NCBI GenBank assembly: GCA_964415295.1
Contig: CAYPYN010000001.1
Location: forward strand, 186,001-250,000
Length of the DNA stretch: 64,000 bases
Reading direction: 5' to 3'
DNA from: SB21 sp964415295
Lineage (GTDB): Bacteria; CLD3; SB21
This document shows, piece by piece, positions 9,551 to 18,363 of this stretch. Positions within the stretch are counted from its first letter, which is position 1, and each line of letters starts with the position of its first letter. The notes under the pieces were generated by a model. The model searched no databases, was not told where the DNA came from, and saw only the letters and a list, made by a program, of their open reading frames with translations. The translations under genes were made by a program, and so were the position numbers.

Positions 9551-10224
9551 GACAGCGTCGCTCTCAGTTTTTTATCGGCGAGAATTTCCATCGCATGTGA
9601 CGCTTTGAGTTTTTTTTCACCGTGTTCGATATAGACCGGACCCACCTGCGAGGCCACGATCATGGCTTCCATATTCAGCACCTTGTTCCTTTTTCCAATA
9701 GCGATCAAGGCCTCGTACATCGCCTGACGGGCGCGGTTTTCCATAAGCTGGATCTCTTTCCCGATCACATGCAAGTGTTCAATAAAAGCGTCGTTGGTCA
9801 GACTTTCTTTCAGTTCGGCCAACTTCGTCATGATCCTGTAACCGCAACGCCGCACGTATTCATCCTCCATCCGGATCCACGCGTTCATTTTTTTCTGCGA
9901 CCACTTGGACGGCGCAACTATCAGATCAACAAAGGAATCGGCAACGGAGTAATACTTGATATCTTTGACCCATCGATCGATGCGATCTTCATCGAGAGCA
10001 TCCGAATCCGAAATCATCGTAGCCAGGATCTGCGCATCGGTATTCCTGGTATTCCATAATTCCCCGGCCAACGTATGGTCAACGCCGATCTTCTTTTTCA
10101 GGCGATTGAATTGGGCCGGGCTGACCCCAAAGTAATTCTCTTTTGCGCCATGGAGAGCGTACGTCTGGCGTAATTTTTCTGTTCCCGCTTTCTCCAGTTC
10201 AAGCATAATCTCCTGCAATGTCAT
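9547..10224 (-). CDS. AlkD-like DNA alkylation repair protein
   Basis: The 225-residue protein is almost all helical and carries the features of the DNA alkylation repair (AlkD/AlkC, HEAT-like) family, such as ELWNTRNTDAQILATMI, the W..D.....D.F.. region and the R.CGYRIMTKLA helix. Family glycosylases remove bulky or cationic alkylated bases without flipping the base. It overlaps the downstream hxpB gene by 4 bases and lies 1 base after the DinB-like gene. Whether this branch has glycosylase activity cannot be decided by eye, since many Bacteroidota members are uncharacterised. Confidence 0.8.
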   Translation of the reverse strand: MTLQEIMLELEKAGTEKLRQTYALHGAKENYFGVSPAQFNRLKKKIGVDHTLAGELWNTRNTDAQILATMISDSDALDEDRIDRWVKDIKYYSVADSFVDLIVAPSKWSQKKMNAWIRMEDEYVRRCGYRIMTKLAELKESLTNDAFIEHLHVIGKEIQLMENRARQAMYEALIAIGKRNKVLNMEAMIVASQVGPVYIEHGEKKLKASHAMEILADKKLRATLS

Positions 10225-10225
10225 A

Positions 10226-10753
10226 TCATCTTCTCCTGAGCATGGTCCGAGCCAATTCCGTAATGCTCGACAAATGATGGTCGTCGTGTTCCGCCGTAAA
10301 AAAAACCATATCCACCACGCGCATGGGTTTCTGAATGCGCGGATGAAGTGCGATCACCTGATGAGTCTCAAAGTCGAGCCTTTCCAGACGATTCACCAGG
10401 CGGGTCCGGGCCGCGCGGAAATCCATAAGGATGTTCTGGATGGAGTTGGTATTATGATCGGCATCGTGGGTCTTGCGGTTTGTCCCGTCCCATGCGCGCA
10501 GCACTTTGGCCCGAAAGATAAAATCGTCCACGCGACCGCTGTGGAGTTCGTCCAGATCGGCCAGATGACCGGCGTGTTCCTGGATCGACCATCCGCGCTC
10601 CGGTTTGACGGTCAGGATCTCTTTGGGAAGAGAATGAATGAGCTCCTCCAGCCTGGCCGGCGTACCGCGGATGCGTTCCAGAAAATTGGGGAACATCCCC
10701 AACGGATTGTTCAACTCAAAATTCCGCTCGATCCATTTGGTTTTAGTGATCAT
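10226..10753 (-). CDS. DinB/YfiT-like metal-binding four-helix protein
   Basis: The 175-residue protein has the DinB superfamily layout: a first helix with P.RLEELI, then WSIQEHAGHLADLDEL (first metal-binding His), and a final helix with AEHDDHHLSSI that supplies the other His ligands. Known members are thiol transferases (bacillithiol or mycothiol S-transferases) or unassigned damage-inducible proteins. It sits in a packed run with the AlkD-like and alcohol dehydrogenase genes. The role is unassigned. Confidence 0.8.
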   Translation of the reverse strand: MITKTKWIERNFELNNPLGMFPNFLERIRGTPARLEELIHSLPKEILTVKPERGWSIQEHAGHLADLDELHSGRVDDFIFRAKVLRAWDGTNRKTHDADHNTNSIQNILMDFRAARTRLVNRLERLDFETHQVIALHPRIQKPMRVVDMVFFTAEHDDHHLSSITELARTMLRRR

Positions 10754-10756
10754 GAT

Positions 10757-11791
10757 CTAATGTCCGCTTATCCTCAAAACTTTCGCGCCGCGCATTTTCC
10801 CCATCTTCATTTCTACCAGAGCGCGGTTGGCCTCTTCCAGCTGAAATTCCCTCACCTCAGGCCGGATCGGAATTTTGGCCGCTAATTCCAAAAAATCGGC
10901 CACGTCTTGCCTTGCTACATTGGCGGCGCTTTTAATCTCCTTTTCCATCCACAGATGCTGTGCATAATCCAGAGCCAGCAGGCTTTCTTTGTCGAGGTCC
11001 TCTTTGCGGATCGCATTGATAACCAGACGCCCGCCGGGAACAAGGCAACCGAGGCTCTCAACAATCGGTTTCCATACCGGTGTGAAGTCGATCACGGCAT
11101 CCAGCAGTTCCGGCGGCCTCGATTCGATCTTGCCGGTCCAAAAGGCTCCCAGTTCCCCGGCAAAATCCCGATCCTTCTGATCGCGGGCAAAAACAAAGAT
11201 CTTGGAATGAGGAAATTGGTAGGCGGCCAATTGTATCACAATGTGCGCCGAAGCGCCGAATCCGGTAAGTCCGAGGTTTTGCCCGTCCTTGATCCCTGTC
11301 AGCCGGAGCGAACGGAAACCGATAGCTCCGGCGCAAAGAAGCGGCGCCGCTTCTGCGTCCGCGAAATTATCGGGGATCACATACGCAAAATTCTCGTGAA
11401 CGGTCATGAATTCCGCGTACCCGCCGTCCGCATCCCGGCCCGTAGCTTTGAAATGGCTGCAAAGATTCTCCATGCCTTGCCGGCAGTAAGAACATTGACC
11501 GCACGAAGAATATATCCATGCCACGCCCACGCGGTCGCCGGCGCGGAACTTTTTTGCTTTGTCTCCTGCTTTATGAACACGGCCGACCACTTGGTGGCCG
11601 GGTATCACCGGTCGTCTCGACGGAGGCGTCCGACCTTCGATTTCATCAAGTTCAGTGTGACACACCCCGCACACGGAGATCTTTATCAGTATTTCCTCAG
11701 CCGCCGGTTCCGGGTCGGGCACGATCTGCAGTTCCAATGGCTCCTGATTCTTCATCAATGAACCCAGCGTCTGGAGAACCATCGCTTTCAT
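10757..11791 (-). CDS. zinc-dependent alcohol dehydrogenase family protein (AdhA-like)
   Basis: This medium-chain dehydrogenase has the catalytic zinc site (Cys in GVCHTELDEIEG, His in IPGHQVVG, and a later Cys in LLCAGAIG), the four-Cys structural zinc loop (SCGQCSYCRQGMENLC) and the cofactor-binding region LGLTGFGASAH. I start it at ATG 11791 (MKAMVLQ), giving 344 residues, the usual length; the open frame runs 93 bases further upstream but would overlap the previous gene and lacks family sequence. It most likely oxidises or reduces small alcohols and aldehydes with NAD(P)(H). Confidence 0.85.
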   Translation of the reverse strand: MKAMVLQTLGSLMKNQEPLELQIVPDPEPAAEEILIKISVCGVCHTELDEIEGRTPPSRRPVIPGHQVVGRVHKAGDKAKKFRAGDRVGVAWIYSSCGQCSYCRQGMENLCSHFKATGRDADGGYAEFMTVHENFAYVIPDNFADAEAAPLLCAGAIGFRSLRLTGIKDGQNLGLTGFGASAHIVIQLAAYQFPHSKIFVFARDQKDRDFAGELGAFWTGKIESRPPELLDAVIDFTPVWKPIVESLGCLVPGGRLVINAIRKEDLDKESLLALDYAQHLWMEKEIKSAANVARQDVADFLELAAKIPIRPEVREFQLEEANRALVEMKMGKMRGAKVLRISGH

Positions 11792-11828
11792 ATTCAGATT
11801 TTTTTGATTCGCGCTTAGTCTCGTTGGT

Positions 11829-12479
11829 TCATCGGCCGTCAGAGCGTCCGGATAATAAGCCGGCTTGAGCCAGCATCTTGTCATGCCATCGGCTCAGCGA
11901 CAACAGCGCAATGACCGACGCAACTAAAGCCAACGCCATATCGCTCTGCGTATCCCAGATGTCGCCTTGGCTTCCGAGGAATTCGTCCGCCGATTCCCCG
12001 CCTTTGATCACCGCGTACTGCCATTCGATCAATTCATACATCGCGCTGATCGACAGACAAATACAAACCACGACGAAAAACAACCACTTTCCTTCCTTGA
12101 GAGGCGATGTACGGATGAGAACCTCGCGTGCGATCATGGCCGGCACGAAGCCCTGCGCAAAATGCCCGACACGGTCGTAGTGATTGCGGCTCAGGCCGAA
12201 GGTATCCCGGATCCAGTCAAATAGGGGCACGTGCGCGTACGTATAATGCCCGCCGATCATCAGAATGATCGCGTGAATCGTGATCAGGACATACAAAAGC
12301 GATGTCAGCGGAAAACGACGGTACGTGGCTGCGAGAACGACAAAACCCACCAGCGCGGGTACGACCTCCAGGAACCATGTCAGCATCGTTTTAGGGTTGA
12401 TCACCGACCAGATCAGGACGGCAAAGAAAATGGCGATCAGTGCGGTCAGAAGGTTTTTTTGAGACGGCATCGCATTCAT
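11829..12479 (-). CDS. DUF2238 / YjdF-like integral membrane protein
   Basis: The 216-residue polytopic protein has about six hydrophobic segments and the family hallmark GHYTYAHVPLFDWI, YDRVGHFAQGFVPA, and the ELIEWQYA.....(A)DEFLGSQGDIWDTQSDM block. These His, Asp and Glu residues are conserved in the YjdF/DUF2238 family, whose function is not established. It overlaps the upstream methyltransferase-like gene by 4 bases. Confidence 0.85.
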   Translation of the reverse strand: MNAMPSQKNLLTALIAIFFAVLIWSVINPKTMLTWFLEVVPALVGFVVLAATYRRFPLTSLLYVLITIHAIILMIGGHYTYAHVPLFDWIRDTFGLSRNHYDRVGHFAQGFVPAMIAREVLIRTSPLKEGKWLFFVVVCICLSISAMYELIEWQYAVIKGGESADEFLGSQGDIWDTQSDMALALVASVIALLSLSRWHDKMLAQAGLLSGRSDGR

Positions 12480-13021
12480 AGTTTTCCTCGGAATAGTGGA
12501 AGGATGAAGGGTACTTTGTTTTTATAATCCGTATACTCTTTCCCAAAACGCATTTCGAGCTCCTTCTCCTCGATCAGCTTGATATACAAAGAGGCGCCCG
12601 CCATGAATATCAGCGTCATCACGATTCCTGAAGGTGAAGCCGCCCATATCGCAATCCCTGAATAAGCAACAAAAACACCGAATACCATGGGATTGCGGCA
12701 GAAACGGTAAGGGCCCGAGGTGATCAGCTTTCTTGTCGGCATCAGTGGAGACGGCGTTCCGAGGCCAATCATGAACTGGATGCGGACGGTCCACAAACCA
12801 AAGAATGCTCCAAAGGCCAGACCGGCCGGACCGATTACCGTGTTCCAATATCCCCATTGTAACAGCGGCCATTTAAAGGAACGATCCGTCGTAACCGCGG
12901 CCGAAAGGAATAATACCGGTAAAAAAAGACAGAAAAAGATCAGCGCAGGAATGATCAGCGATAATCTCTGACGCGCGCTGTATTCTTTTTGCGCCCAATC
13001 CTGAAAACGTTTCAGGTTCAT
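12476..13021 (-). CDS. isoprenylcysteine carboxyl methyltransferase (ICMT)-like membrane protein
   Basis: The 181-residue protein has about five membrane segments and the C-terminal ICMT/NnrU/PEMT-type signature: TSGPYRFCRNPMVFG followed by a second half with the EEKELEMRFGKEYTDYK motif. This fold uses S-adenosylmethionine within the membrane. Bacterial members are mostly of unknown substrate. It overlaps the DUF2238 gene by 4 bases, suggesting translational coupling. Confidence 0.83.
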   Translation of the reverse strand: MNLKRFQDWAQKEYSARQRLSLIIPALIFFCLFLPVLFLSAAVTTDRSFKWPLLQWGYWNTVIGPAGLAFGAFFGLWTVRIQFMIGLGTPSPLMPTRKLITSGPYRFCRNPMVFGVFVAYSGIAIWAASPSGIVMTLIFMAGASLYIKLIEEKELEMRFGKEYTDYKNKVPFILPLFRGKL

Positions 13022-13151
13022 AGTCCGTAAATACTCAGCCTTTATTATTAAATAGTGTGTCTGTCAAATCCGAAGAATCGTTTTCGAGCAAGCGTATGCC
13101 GTTGTTCAGACAGATGTTTAAGGATGGCAAGGGTGTTCTATCAAAGAAGGA

Positions 13152-13586
13152 TCATCGAACGAAAGTTCCCTTGGCCCGCTTGGAAACCATGAAATAGACG
13201 GTCCAGAGCAGAAACCAGACGGCTCCGAACGCAAACTCGCCGATACGGAATTTTGGCGCCGCCCCGGCCACTTCCGAAGGCATCCACTGTGTGATCGTCC
13301 CGTTGACGGCAACAAAGAACATATTGAATAAGAACAAAACGATGACCAGAATCGGTGCGATCTTTCGCCGCTGGAAGAAATAAACAGGCACGACCAGAGC
13401 GTACAGCAGGAATGTCACGTTGAGGAAGATCTCAAAAGGCCCTATGGAAGCCGGTACGCTTTCGTAGGCTGGAAAAGATACGGTGATGATCACATACAGA
13501 ATACGGATCGGATTCACGATGAGCATGATTGCAACAAGGATCAGTACGCCGCCGATCCGATCATAGGTAGGTTGATTGGATTCCAT
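13152..13586 (-). CDS. DUF2569-like four-helix membrane protein
   Basis: The 144-residue protein begins YDRIGGVLILVAIMLIVNPIR, which resembles the N-terminus of the YdgK/DUF2569 family (IGGWL..V). It has four evident membrane spans and a basic tail (SKRAKGTFVR). The ATG at 13586 has AAGGAGG seven bases upstream; a TTG at 13592 is in frame but would sit too close to that site. Function unknown. Confidence 0.7.
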   Translation of the reverse strand: MESNQPTYDRIGGVLILVAIMLIVNPIRILYVIITVSFPAYESVPASIGPFEIFLNVTFLLYALVVPVYFFQRRKIAPILVIVLFLFNMFFVAVNGTITQWMPSEVAGAAPKFRIGEFAFGAVWFLLWTVYFMVSKRAKGTFVR

Positions 13587-13798
13587 AGTCAAGCCTCCTT
13601 AAGAATGGATTGAAAACATTTCTATGGAAGGAACATGTCAGAGAACAGATGCTACGAAAGAAATTTACGAAGGCCGTTTTCGGGAAGCAATAGAATTTAT
13701 GTTCGATCTCGATCCGCATCCGGATCTACGCATAATAACGTATTGCAAGACGGCCAAAACAGGATTAAGTTATTCATATTGTTTAAAAGGAAACCAAG

Positions 13799-15226
13799 AT
13801 GAATATCCTTCTTACCGGAGCTAACGGTTACATCGGACGGCGTCTGCTTCCCGCTTTGATCGAACAAGGCCACAAAGTCTTTTGTGCGGTACGGGACCCG
13901 TCGCGCCTCCACCTTCCCCAGTCTTTGAAAAAACAGGTTGAGATCATTACGTGCGACATGACCAACCGTGAATCGCTTGCGCCGTTGCGGGAATCGATCG
14001 ACGCGGCTTATTATCTTGTTCATTCCATGGCTCAATCCGCCGACCACTTCAGCCGCCTCGAGGAAATATCCGCCAAGAATTTCTCCGAATGGATGCAGAC
14101 CGGTAATGTAAAACAGATCATCTATCTCGGCGGTATTGCCAATGATCCGCATTTGTCCAGTCACCTGACATCGCGCATGGGTGTGGAATCCATCCTGCGT
14201 ACTTCCGGAGTACCGGTTACCGTATTCCGTGCGGCGATCATCATAGGTTCCGGCAGCGCATCTTTTGAGATCATCAGAGATCTTGTGGAGAAATTGCCGG
14301 TGATGATCACGCCCAAATGGCTCCGTTCACGATGTCAGCCCATCGCAATTCGCGACGTGATACGCTACCTTATTTCCGTATTGGATCATCCGTCGGCCGT
14401 TGGCAAGACCTTCGATATCGGCGGTCCGGATATTTTGACTTATAAAGATATGCTGCTCCGTTTTGCCGCGATCAGAGGTTACCGCCGCCATATCATTACC
14501 ATTCCTGTTCTGACTCCGCGGTTGTCTTCGTACTGGCTCTATTTCGTTACGGCAACTTCCTTTTCTCTCGCCAAAGCGCTGGTGGACAGTATGAAAAACG
14601 AGGTCGTCTGTGCGATTGGCGATATTACCTCTGTCGATGCAACGCCTTGCCTGTCCTACGATGACGCGATACGTCTTGCCTTTACCCGCATCGAGCAGAA
14701 TGAAGTTGTTTCAAGCTGGACGGATGCCTTATCCAATTCCCGCTTCTCACCGGCTTTCAAAGAATACATACGGGTTCCACAATACGGATGTCTCACCGAT
14801 GAAAGAAGGATTCCGGTGAAAGATTCGGCAAAAGCGATCGATAATATCTGGCGCATCGGCGGTCAGCGCGGATGGTACTATATGAATGGATTATGGGTGA
14901 TCCGAGGGATCATAGACAAACTATTCGGCGGCGTAGGACTTCGGCGGGGCCGGCGTCATCCGGAGGAACTTCAGCCCGGCGATGCGTTGGACTTCTGGAG
15001 AGTGATCCTTGCCGACAAAGACGGTCAACGGTTGCTTCTATATGCGGAAATGAAGTTACCCGGCGAAGCCTGGCTTGAATTCCGCTTTGAAGGAAACCTC
15101 CTGATTCAGACGGCTACATTTCGTCCGCGCGGTTTATCCGGACGTTTGTATTGGTATGGGATTTACCCTCTGCACGTGTTGATCTTCAAAGGCATGTTAA
15201 AACGGATTGCCGATTACCGGGATTAA
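13799..15226 (+). CDS. SDR-family NAD(P)-binding epimerase/reductase with DUF2867 tail
   Basis: The 475-residue protein starts with a Rossmann glycine motif (LLTGANGYIGRRLLPAL) and follows the atypical extended SDR/NmrA-like pattern (CDMTNRESL, YYLVHSM, IIYLGGI) to about residue 220. The second half (about 300-475), with WYYMNGLWVIRG, GDALDFWRV and WLEFRF, matches the DUF2867 extension seen in YbjT-like proteins. It is preceded by AAGGA eight bases before the ATG. It stands alone between oppositely oriented genes. Substrate unknown. Confidence 0.85.
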   Translation: MNILLTGANGYIGRRLLPALIEQGHKVFCAVRDPSRLHLPQSLKKQVEIITCDMTNRESLAPLRESIDAAYYLVHSMAQSADHFSRLEEISAKNFSEWMQTGNVKQIIYLGGIANDPHLSSHLTSRMGVESILRTSGVPVTVFRAAIIIGSGSASFEIIRDLVEKLPVMITPKWLRSRCQPIAIRDVIRYLISVLDHPSAVGKTFDIGGPDILTYKDMLLRFAAIRGYRRHIITIPVLTPRLSSYWLYFVTATSFSLAKALVDSMKNEVVCAIGDITSVDATPCLSYDDAIRLAFTRIEQNEVVSSWTDALSNSRFSPAFKEYIRVPQYGCLTDERRIPVKDSAKAIDNIWRIGGQRGWYYMNGLWVIRGIIDKLFGGVGLRRGRRHPEELQPGDALDFWRVILADKDGQRLLLYAEMKLPGEAWLEFRFEGNLLIQTATFRPRGLSGRLYWYGIYPLHVLIFKGMLKRIADYRD

Positions 15227-15259
15227 TGTCGTTTCAAGAAGAAACGATCGAAGTAATAA

Positions 15260-16456
15260 CTACAATTTTCTTCCCATTTTCCTTTTCAGTGTTTCCAGGT
15301 GCTTTTTGTAAAGCGGCAGGTTAGGATCGGAATTCTTCTCGCCCAGTGAACAAGCCTTTTCACAATTTCTCAAAGCCGGCTCCATTTCATCAAACGCTTC
15401 GTACGCATCCGCCATACTGTCGTAAACATTGGCCGATTCCGGATGCTGCGCAATATTGTATTCAAAGACTTTGATGGCTTCGGCTACCCGGAAACGGCGT
15501 AAAAGGAAATAACCTACTGCGTTGACTATGGTCTCCGGCGGTTTGATGACGTAACCGAATTTCTCTGACAAACCCGCATAATGCGACTCCAGTCCGGCAA
15601 GACCTTTGAACGCTTCATCTTCCGGATACGCCCATCCGGTAAACATCCATTCCAGTCCGTCATATATCGAACGGTGCGGATTCGTGAGGTGATTTTCTTT
15701 ATCCATCGATCGGTATTCCCAGGACAGGCCCTGAGGCGCATTCTTTTCCAGCACCGCAACAAAACTGTCCATAGGACTTTGCATCTGAACGCCTTCATTT
15801 CCCATAGTGACATATAACATTTTTTTGAATTCACAACGCGATCTCAAAAAAGATTCGCCGTGCCTCACTTCCTCCCAATTATTCCACCACAATGAAGGAC
15901 TAACGGCGATGTATGCATCGAACGCATCCGGTTTGTTTAACAAGGTGTGAATGGTAAACAAGCCTCCGAAGGAATGTCCGATGAGGATCTCCAATGAATC
16001 GGCTCTGTATTTCTTTTGAACGAACGGCTTTAGTTCGTCGGTAAGAAATCGCAAAAACTGTTCCGCACCTCCCGCGGTAGGCAGTTGTACGTCTAACGAA
16101 TCCGTTTTGGGCGTGAGATCGCGTGTGCGGTCGGTATTGCCGATGGCGATCACGATCATATCCGGCTGAACACCTTCTTGCGCAAGAAACCGCACGATCC
16201 CGGTGACGTGATGGAAATGATCGGGTCCATCCAGAAGGTAAATCACCGGATATTTATCTTTCGTCTGAACATAACCCGGCGGCAAATAAATCATGAGATT
16301 TCTGTCTTCATTCAATATTTTTGAATGAATTTTATAATGCTCGCCGATGACGATCTTGTTGTTTTGCGCAGAAAGAAAAGAGACGTTGACCGTAAGAAAT
16401 AATATGCAAAAGAGGCAGGAGAAAAGGATTTTTCTTTTATTATTTCGGCGATCCAT
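15260..16456 (-). CDS. exported alpha/beta-hydrolase esterase (enterochelin-esterase-like) with TPR tail
   Basis: The 398-residue protein has a signal peptide (about 1-30, ending SFLSAQ) and an esterase D/Fes-type hydrolase domain (about 35-280) with YPVIYLLDGPDHFHHV, the nucleophile elbow GHSFGG and a late His in KENHLTNPH. A short TPR region (about 310-390) follows, with YNIAQHPESANVYDSMADAY. Such fusions are frequent in Bacteroidota and are presumed secreted esterases. Its start overlaps the end of the DUF1330 gene by 17 bases, so the two may be coupled. Confidence 0.85.
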   Translation of the reverse strand: MDRRNNKRKILFSCLFCILFLTVNVSFLSAQNNKIVIGEHYKIHSKILNEDRNLMIYLPPGYVQTKDKYPVIYLLDGPDHFHHVTGIVRFLAQEGVQPDMIVIAIGNTDRTRDLTPKTDSLDVQLPTAGGAEQFLRFLTDELKPFVQKKYRADSLEILIGHSFGGLFTIHTLLNKPDAFDAYIAVSPSLWWNNWEEVRHGESFLRSRCEFKKMLYVTMGNEGVQMQSPMDSFVAVLEKNAPQGLSWEYRSMDKENHLTNPHRSIYDGLEWMFTGWAYPEDEAFKGLAGLESHYAGLSEKFGYVIKPPETIVNAVGYFLLRRFRVAEAIKVFEYNIAQHPESANVYDSMADAYEAFDEMEPALRNCEKACSLGEKNSDPNLPLYKKHLETLKRKMGRKL

Positions 16457-16733
16457 TGACCACGATCATTTTGGTTTTGGCCGTGCGCTGACGAAGGGCT
16501 TTGGGGCCGGCGTATTCAGGAGAATTCCACCACTCCTTGGCGCGTTCGACCGTGGGAAATTCAAGCACAACGATCCGTCCGTGCGGCCATGATCCCTCGA
16601 GCGTTTCCACTTCACCGCCCCGAACGACAAAGCGTCCGCCGTACGCCTCCAAAGTAGCAGGGGTTAGTTTCTTGTAGTCTTCATAACCGACAGGATCGGT
16701 AATATCAATATCAACGATTACATAACCCGGCAT
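16440..16733 (-). CDS. DUF1330 domain protein
   Basis: The 97-residue protein has the ferredoxin-like dimeric alpha/beta-barrel pattern of DUF1330: GYVIVDIDITDPVGYEDY, GG.F.VRGG....EG.W, RIVVLEFPTVERAKEWWNSPEY. Members are cytoplasmic and uncharacterised, possibly binding small ligands. It lies upstream of and overlapping the esterase gene. Confidence 0.88.
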   Translation of the reverse strand: MPGYVIVDIDITDPVGYEDYKKLTPATLEAYGGRFVVRGGEVETLEGSWPHGRIVVLEFPTVERAKEWWNSPEYAGPKALRQRTAKTKMIVVNGSPK

Positions 16734-16812
16734 AAAATTACCCTCTCATACTTATTGTTAACATCTGAAAGCCATTCTATAATTCCAATAACCCGAATGG
16801 GTGATTCTTTCT

Positions 16813-17109
16813 CTACCCGCCCGCCATCGCGCCGACAATGAGAAACGGTTCTTTCCCCTGGATCACGGCTTCCGGAAGCGCGGCGTCGGAAGGTTCGTGT
16901 GAGAGATCCTCGCCGCAAGCAAAAAAACGAATGAACGGACGCCGCTTCTTGGTCGCATGATCGCGGATGGTTCCCCGCAGAACGGGATAGGCCGATTCGA
17001 TCGCTTCCAGTACAGATTCCTGAGTATATGGGCCTCTGACCTCGATCTCGAGTTCCCTCGGAATATTGGCGAGATTGCCGAGATGGTATGGGATCATCAC
17101 ACGGATCAT
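16813..17109 (-). CDS. MoaD/ThiS-like ubiquitin-fold protein
   Basis: The 98-residue protein has the beta-grasp pattern of MoaD/ThiS and ends in Gly-Gly (GAMAGG), as sulfur-carrier proteins do when their C-terminus is activated by an E1-like enzyme. It carries a family-typical insertion around KKRRPFIRFFACGEDL. It overlaps the upstream BNR-repeat gene by 4 bases. No ThiF/MoeB-like activator, thiG or moaE lies in the window, so a role in molybdopterin or thiamine synthesis is not supported by context. A distinct carrier or modifier role linked to the BNR protein is possible but unproven. Confidence 0.75.
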   Translation of the reverse strand: MIRVMIPYHLGNLANIPRELEIEVRGPYTQESVLEAIESAYPVLRGTIRDHATKKRRPFIRFFACGEDLSHEPSDAALPEAVIQGKEPFLIVGAMAGG

Positions 17110-18221
17110 TTCAGCGTCTGAACCTCCACGCTAAGTACGGAAGGAAGATTTTCGGCAATGGCCGACCATGAATCGCCGGAATTGGCCGACGCATAGACCT
17201 GCCCACCGGTCGTACCAAAATAGATCCCGCATTTATCCAACGAATCCACCGACATAGCGTCACGCAGGACGTTGACATAACAATTTCTCTGCGGCAGACC
17301 TTGGGTAAGTGCTTTCCATTTGTTGCCGCCTGTCGTGCTTCGGTAGACACGTAACTTCCCATCCGGCGGAAAATGTTCCGAATCGCTTTTGATCGGCACA
17401 ACATAAATAGTGTCCGGCTGATGCGCATGCACGGCGATGGGAAAACCGAAATCGGTCGGGAGATTTCCACTGACCTCACGCCAATTCTCACCGGCGTCGT
17501 CCGTCCGCATGACATCCCAATGCTTTTGCATAAAGACCACATCGGGCCTTGAGTGGTGCATGGCTAAATTATGAACGCAGTGACCAACTTCGGCCGTGGG
17601 GTCCGGAAGTTCGTACTGTGATTTAAGACCGTTATTGATCGGCTTCCATGATTGTCCGCCGTCGTCCGTACGGAATGCTCCGGCTGCGGAAATCGCGATA
17701 TACATCCGCTGCGGATTGGTCGGATCGAGCAGGATCGTGTGCAGACCCATGCCTCCCGCGCCCGGCTGCCAGAGATGACCTTTCGCATTGCGCAGAGCGG
17801 GAAGTTCGATCCACGTCTTCCCACCGTCGGTAGACTTGAACATGGCCGCGTCTTCTACACCGGCGTACACCGTGTCCGCTTCGCTATGGGAAGGTTCGAG
17901 ATGCCATACGCGCTTGAATTCCCAAGGATGCTGCGTTCCGTCGTACCATTGATGCGTGCCCGGCGTGCCGTCGTATTTGAATTCATTACCGACCGCCTCC
18001 CAGGTTCTTCCTCCGTTATCGGAACGCTGTATGACCTGGCCGAACCAGCCGCTGGTTTGCGACGCGTAGATACGGTTTGGATTAACGGGTGAGCCTTTCA
18101 TATGATAGATCTCCCATCCCGCAAAAAAAGGACCTTTGATATTCCATTTTTTGCGTTTGCCGTCCGAGGTCAGTATGAAAGCGCCTTTTTTAGTTCCGAC
18201 TAGAACTCTGACTTTGCTCAT
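17106..18221 (-). CDS. BNR/Asp-box repeat beta-propeller protein (sialidase-like fold)
   Basis: The 371-residue protein has repeated Asp-boxes (SDNGGRTW, STDGGKTW, TDDGGQSW, TDDAGENW, STTGGNKW, SANSGDSW), which build a sialidase or WD40/YVTN-like propeller. It starts MSKVRVLVGTKKGAF with no signal peptide, so it is probably cytoplasmic. The catalytic Arg triad of true sialidases is not evident to me. Coupling to the MoaD-like gene through a 4-base overlap suggests the two proteins act together. Enzyme function is unknown. Confidence 0.82.
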   Translation of the reverse strand: MSKVRVLVGTKKGAFILTSDGKRKKWNIKGPFFAGWEIYHMKGSPVNPNRIYASQTSGWFGQVIQRSDNGGRTWEAVGNEFKYDGTPGTHQWYDGTQHPWEFKRVWHLEPSHSEADTVYAGVEDAAMFKSTDGGKTWIELPALRNAKGHLWQPGAGGMGLHTILLDPTNPQRMYIAISAAGAFRTDDGGQSWKPINNGLKSQYELPDPTAEVGHCVHNLAMHHSRPDVVFMQKHWDVMRTDDAGENWREVSGNLPTDFGFPIAVHAHQPDTIYVVPIKSDSEHFPPDGKLRVYRSTTGGNKWKALTQGLPQRNCYVNVLRDAMSVDSLDKCGIYFGTTGGQVYASANSGDSWSAIAENLPSVLSVEVQTLK

Positions 18222-18363
18222 ACCCGAATCCTTTCATGGTAAGAATATATAATCGCGGGCGCAGGATAGTGCCAAAGCCCACGGATGATTCGCTTTCCAC
18301 AATGTATATGCAGGAGGGACTTTTAAAAATAGAGCAAAGAAGTTACTTTGTCAAGCCGATGAA

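Noticed and set aside
13624..13824. 66-codon plus-strand frame before the SDR gene
   Set aside because: It overlaps the start of the SDR gene, has no domain and no clear binding site.
15229..15247. Hairpin TCGTTTC / GAAACGA after the SDR gene
   Set aside because: Only 7 pairs and no T run; not convincing as a terminator.
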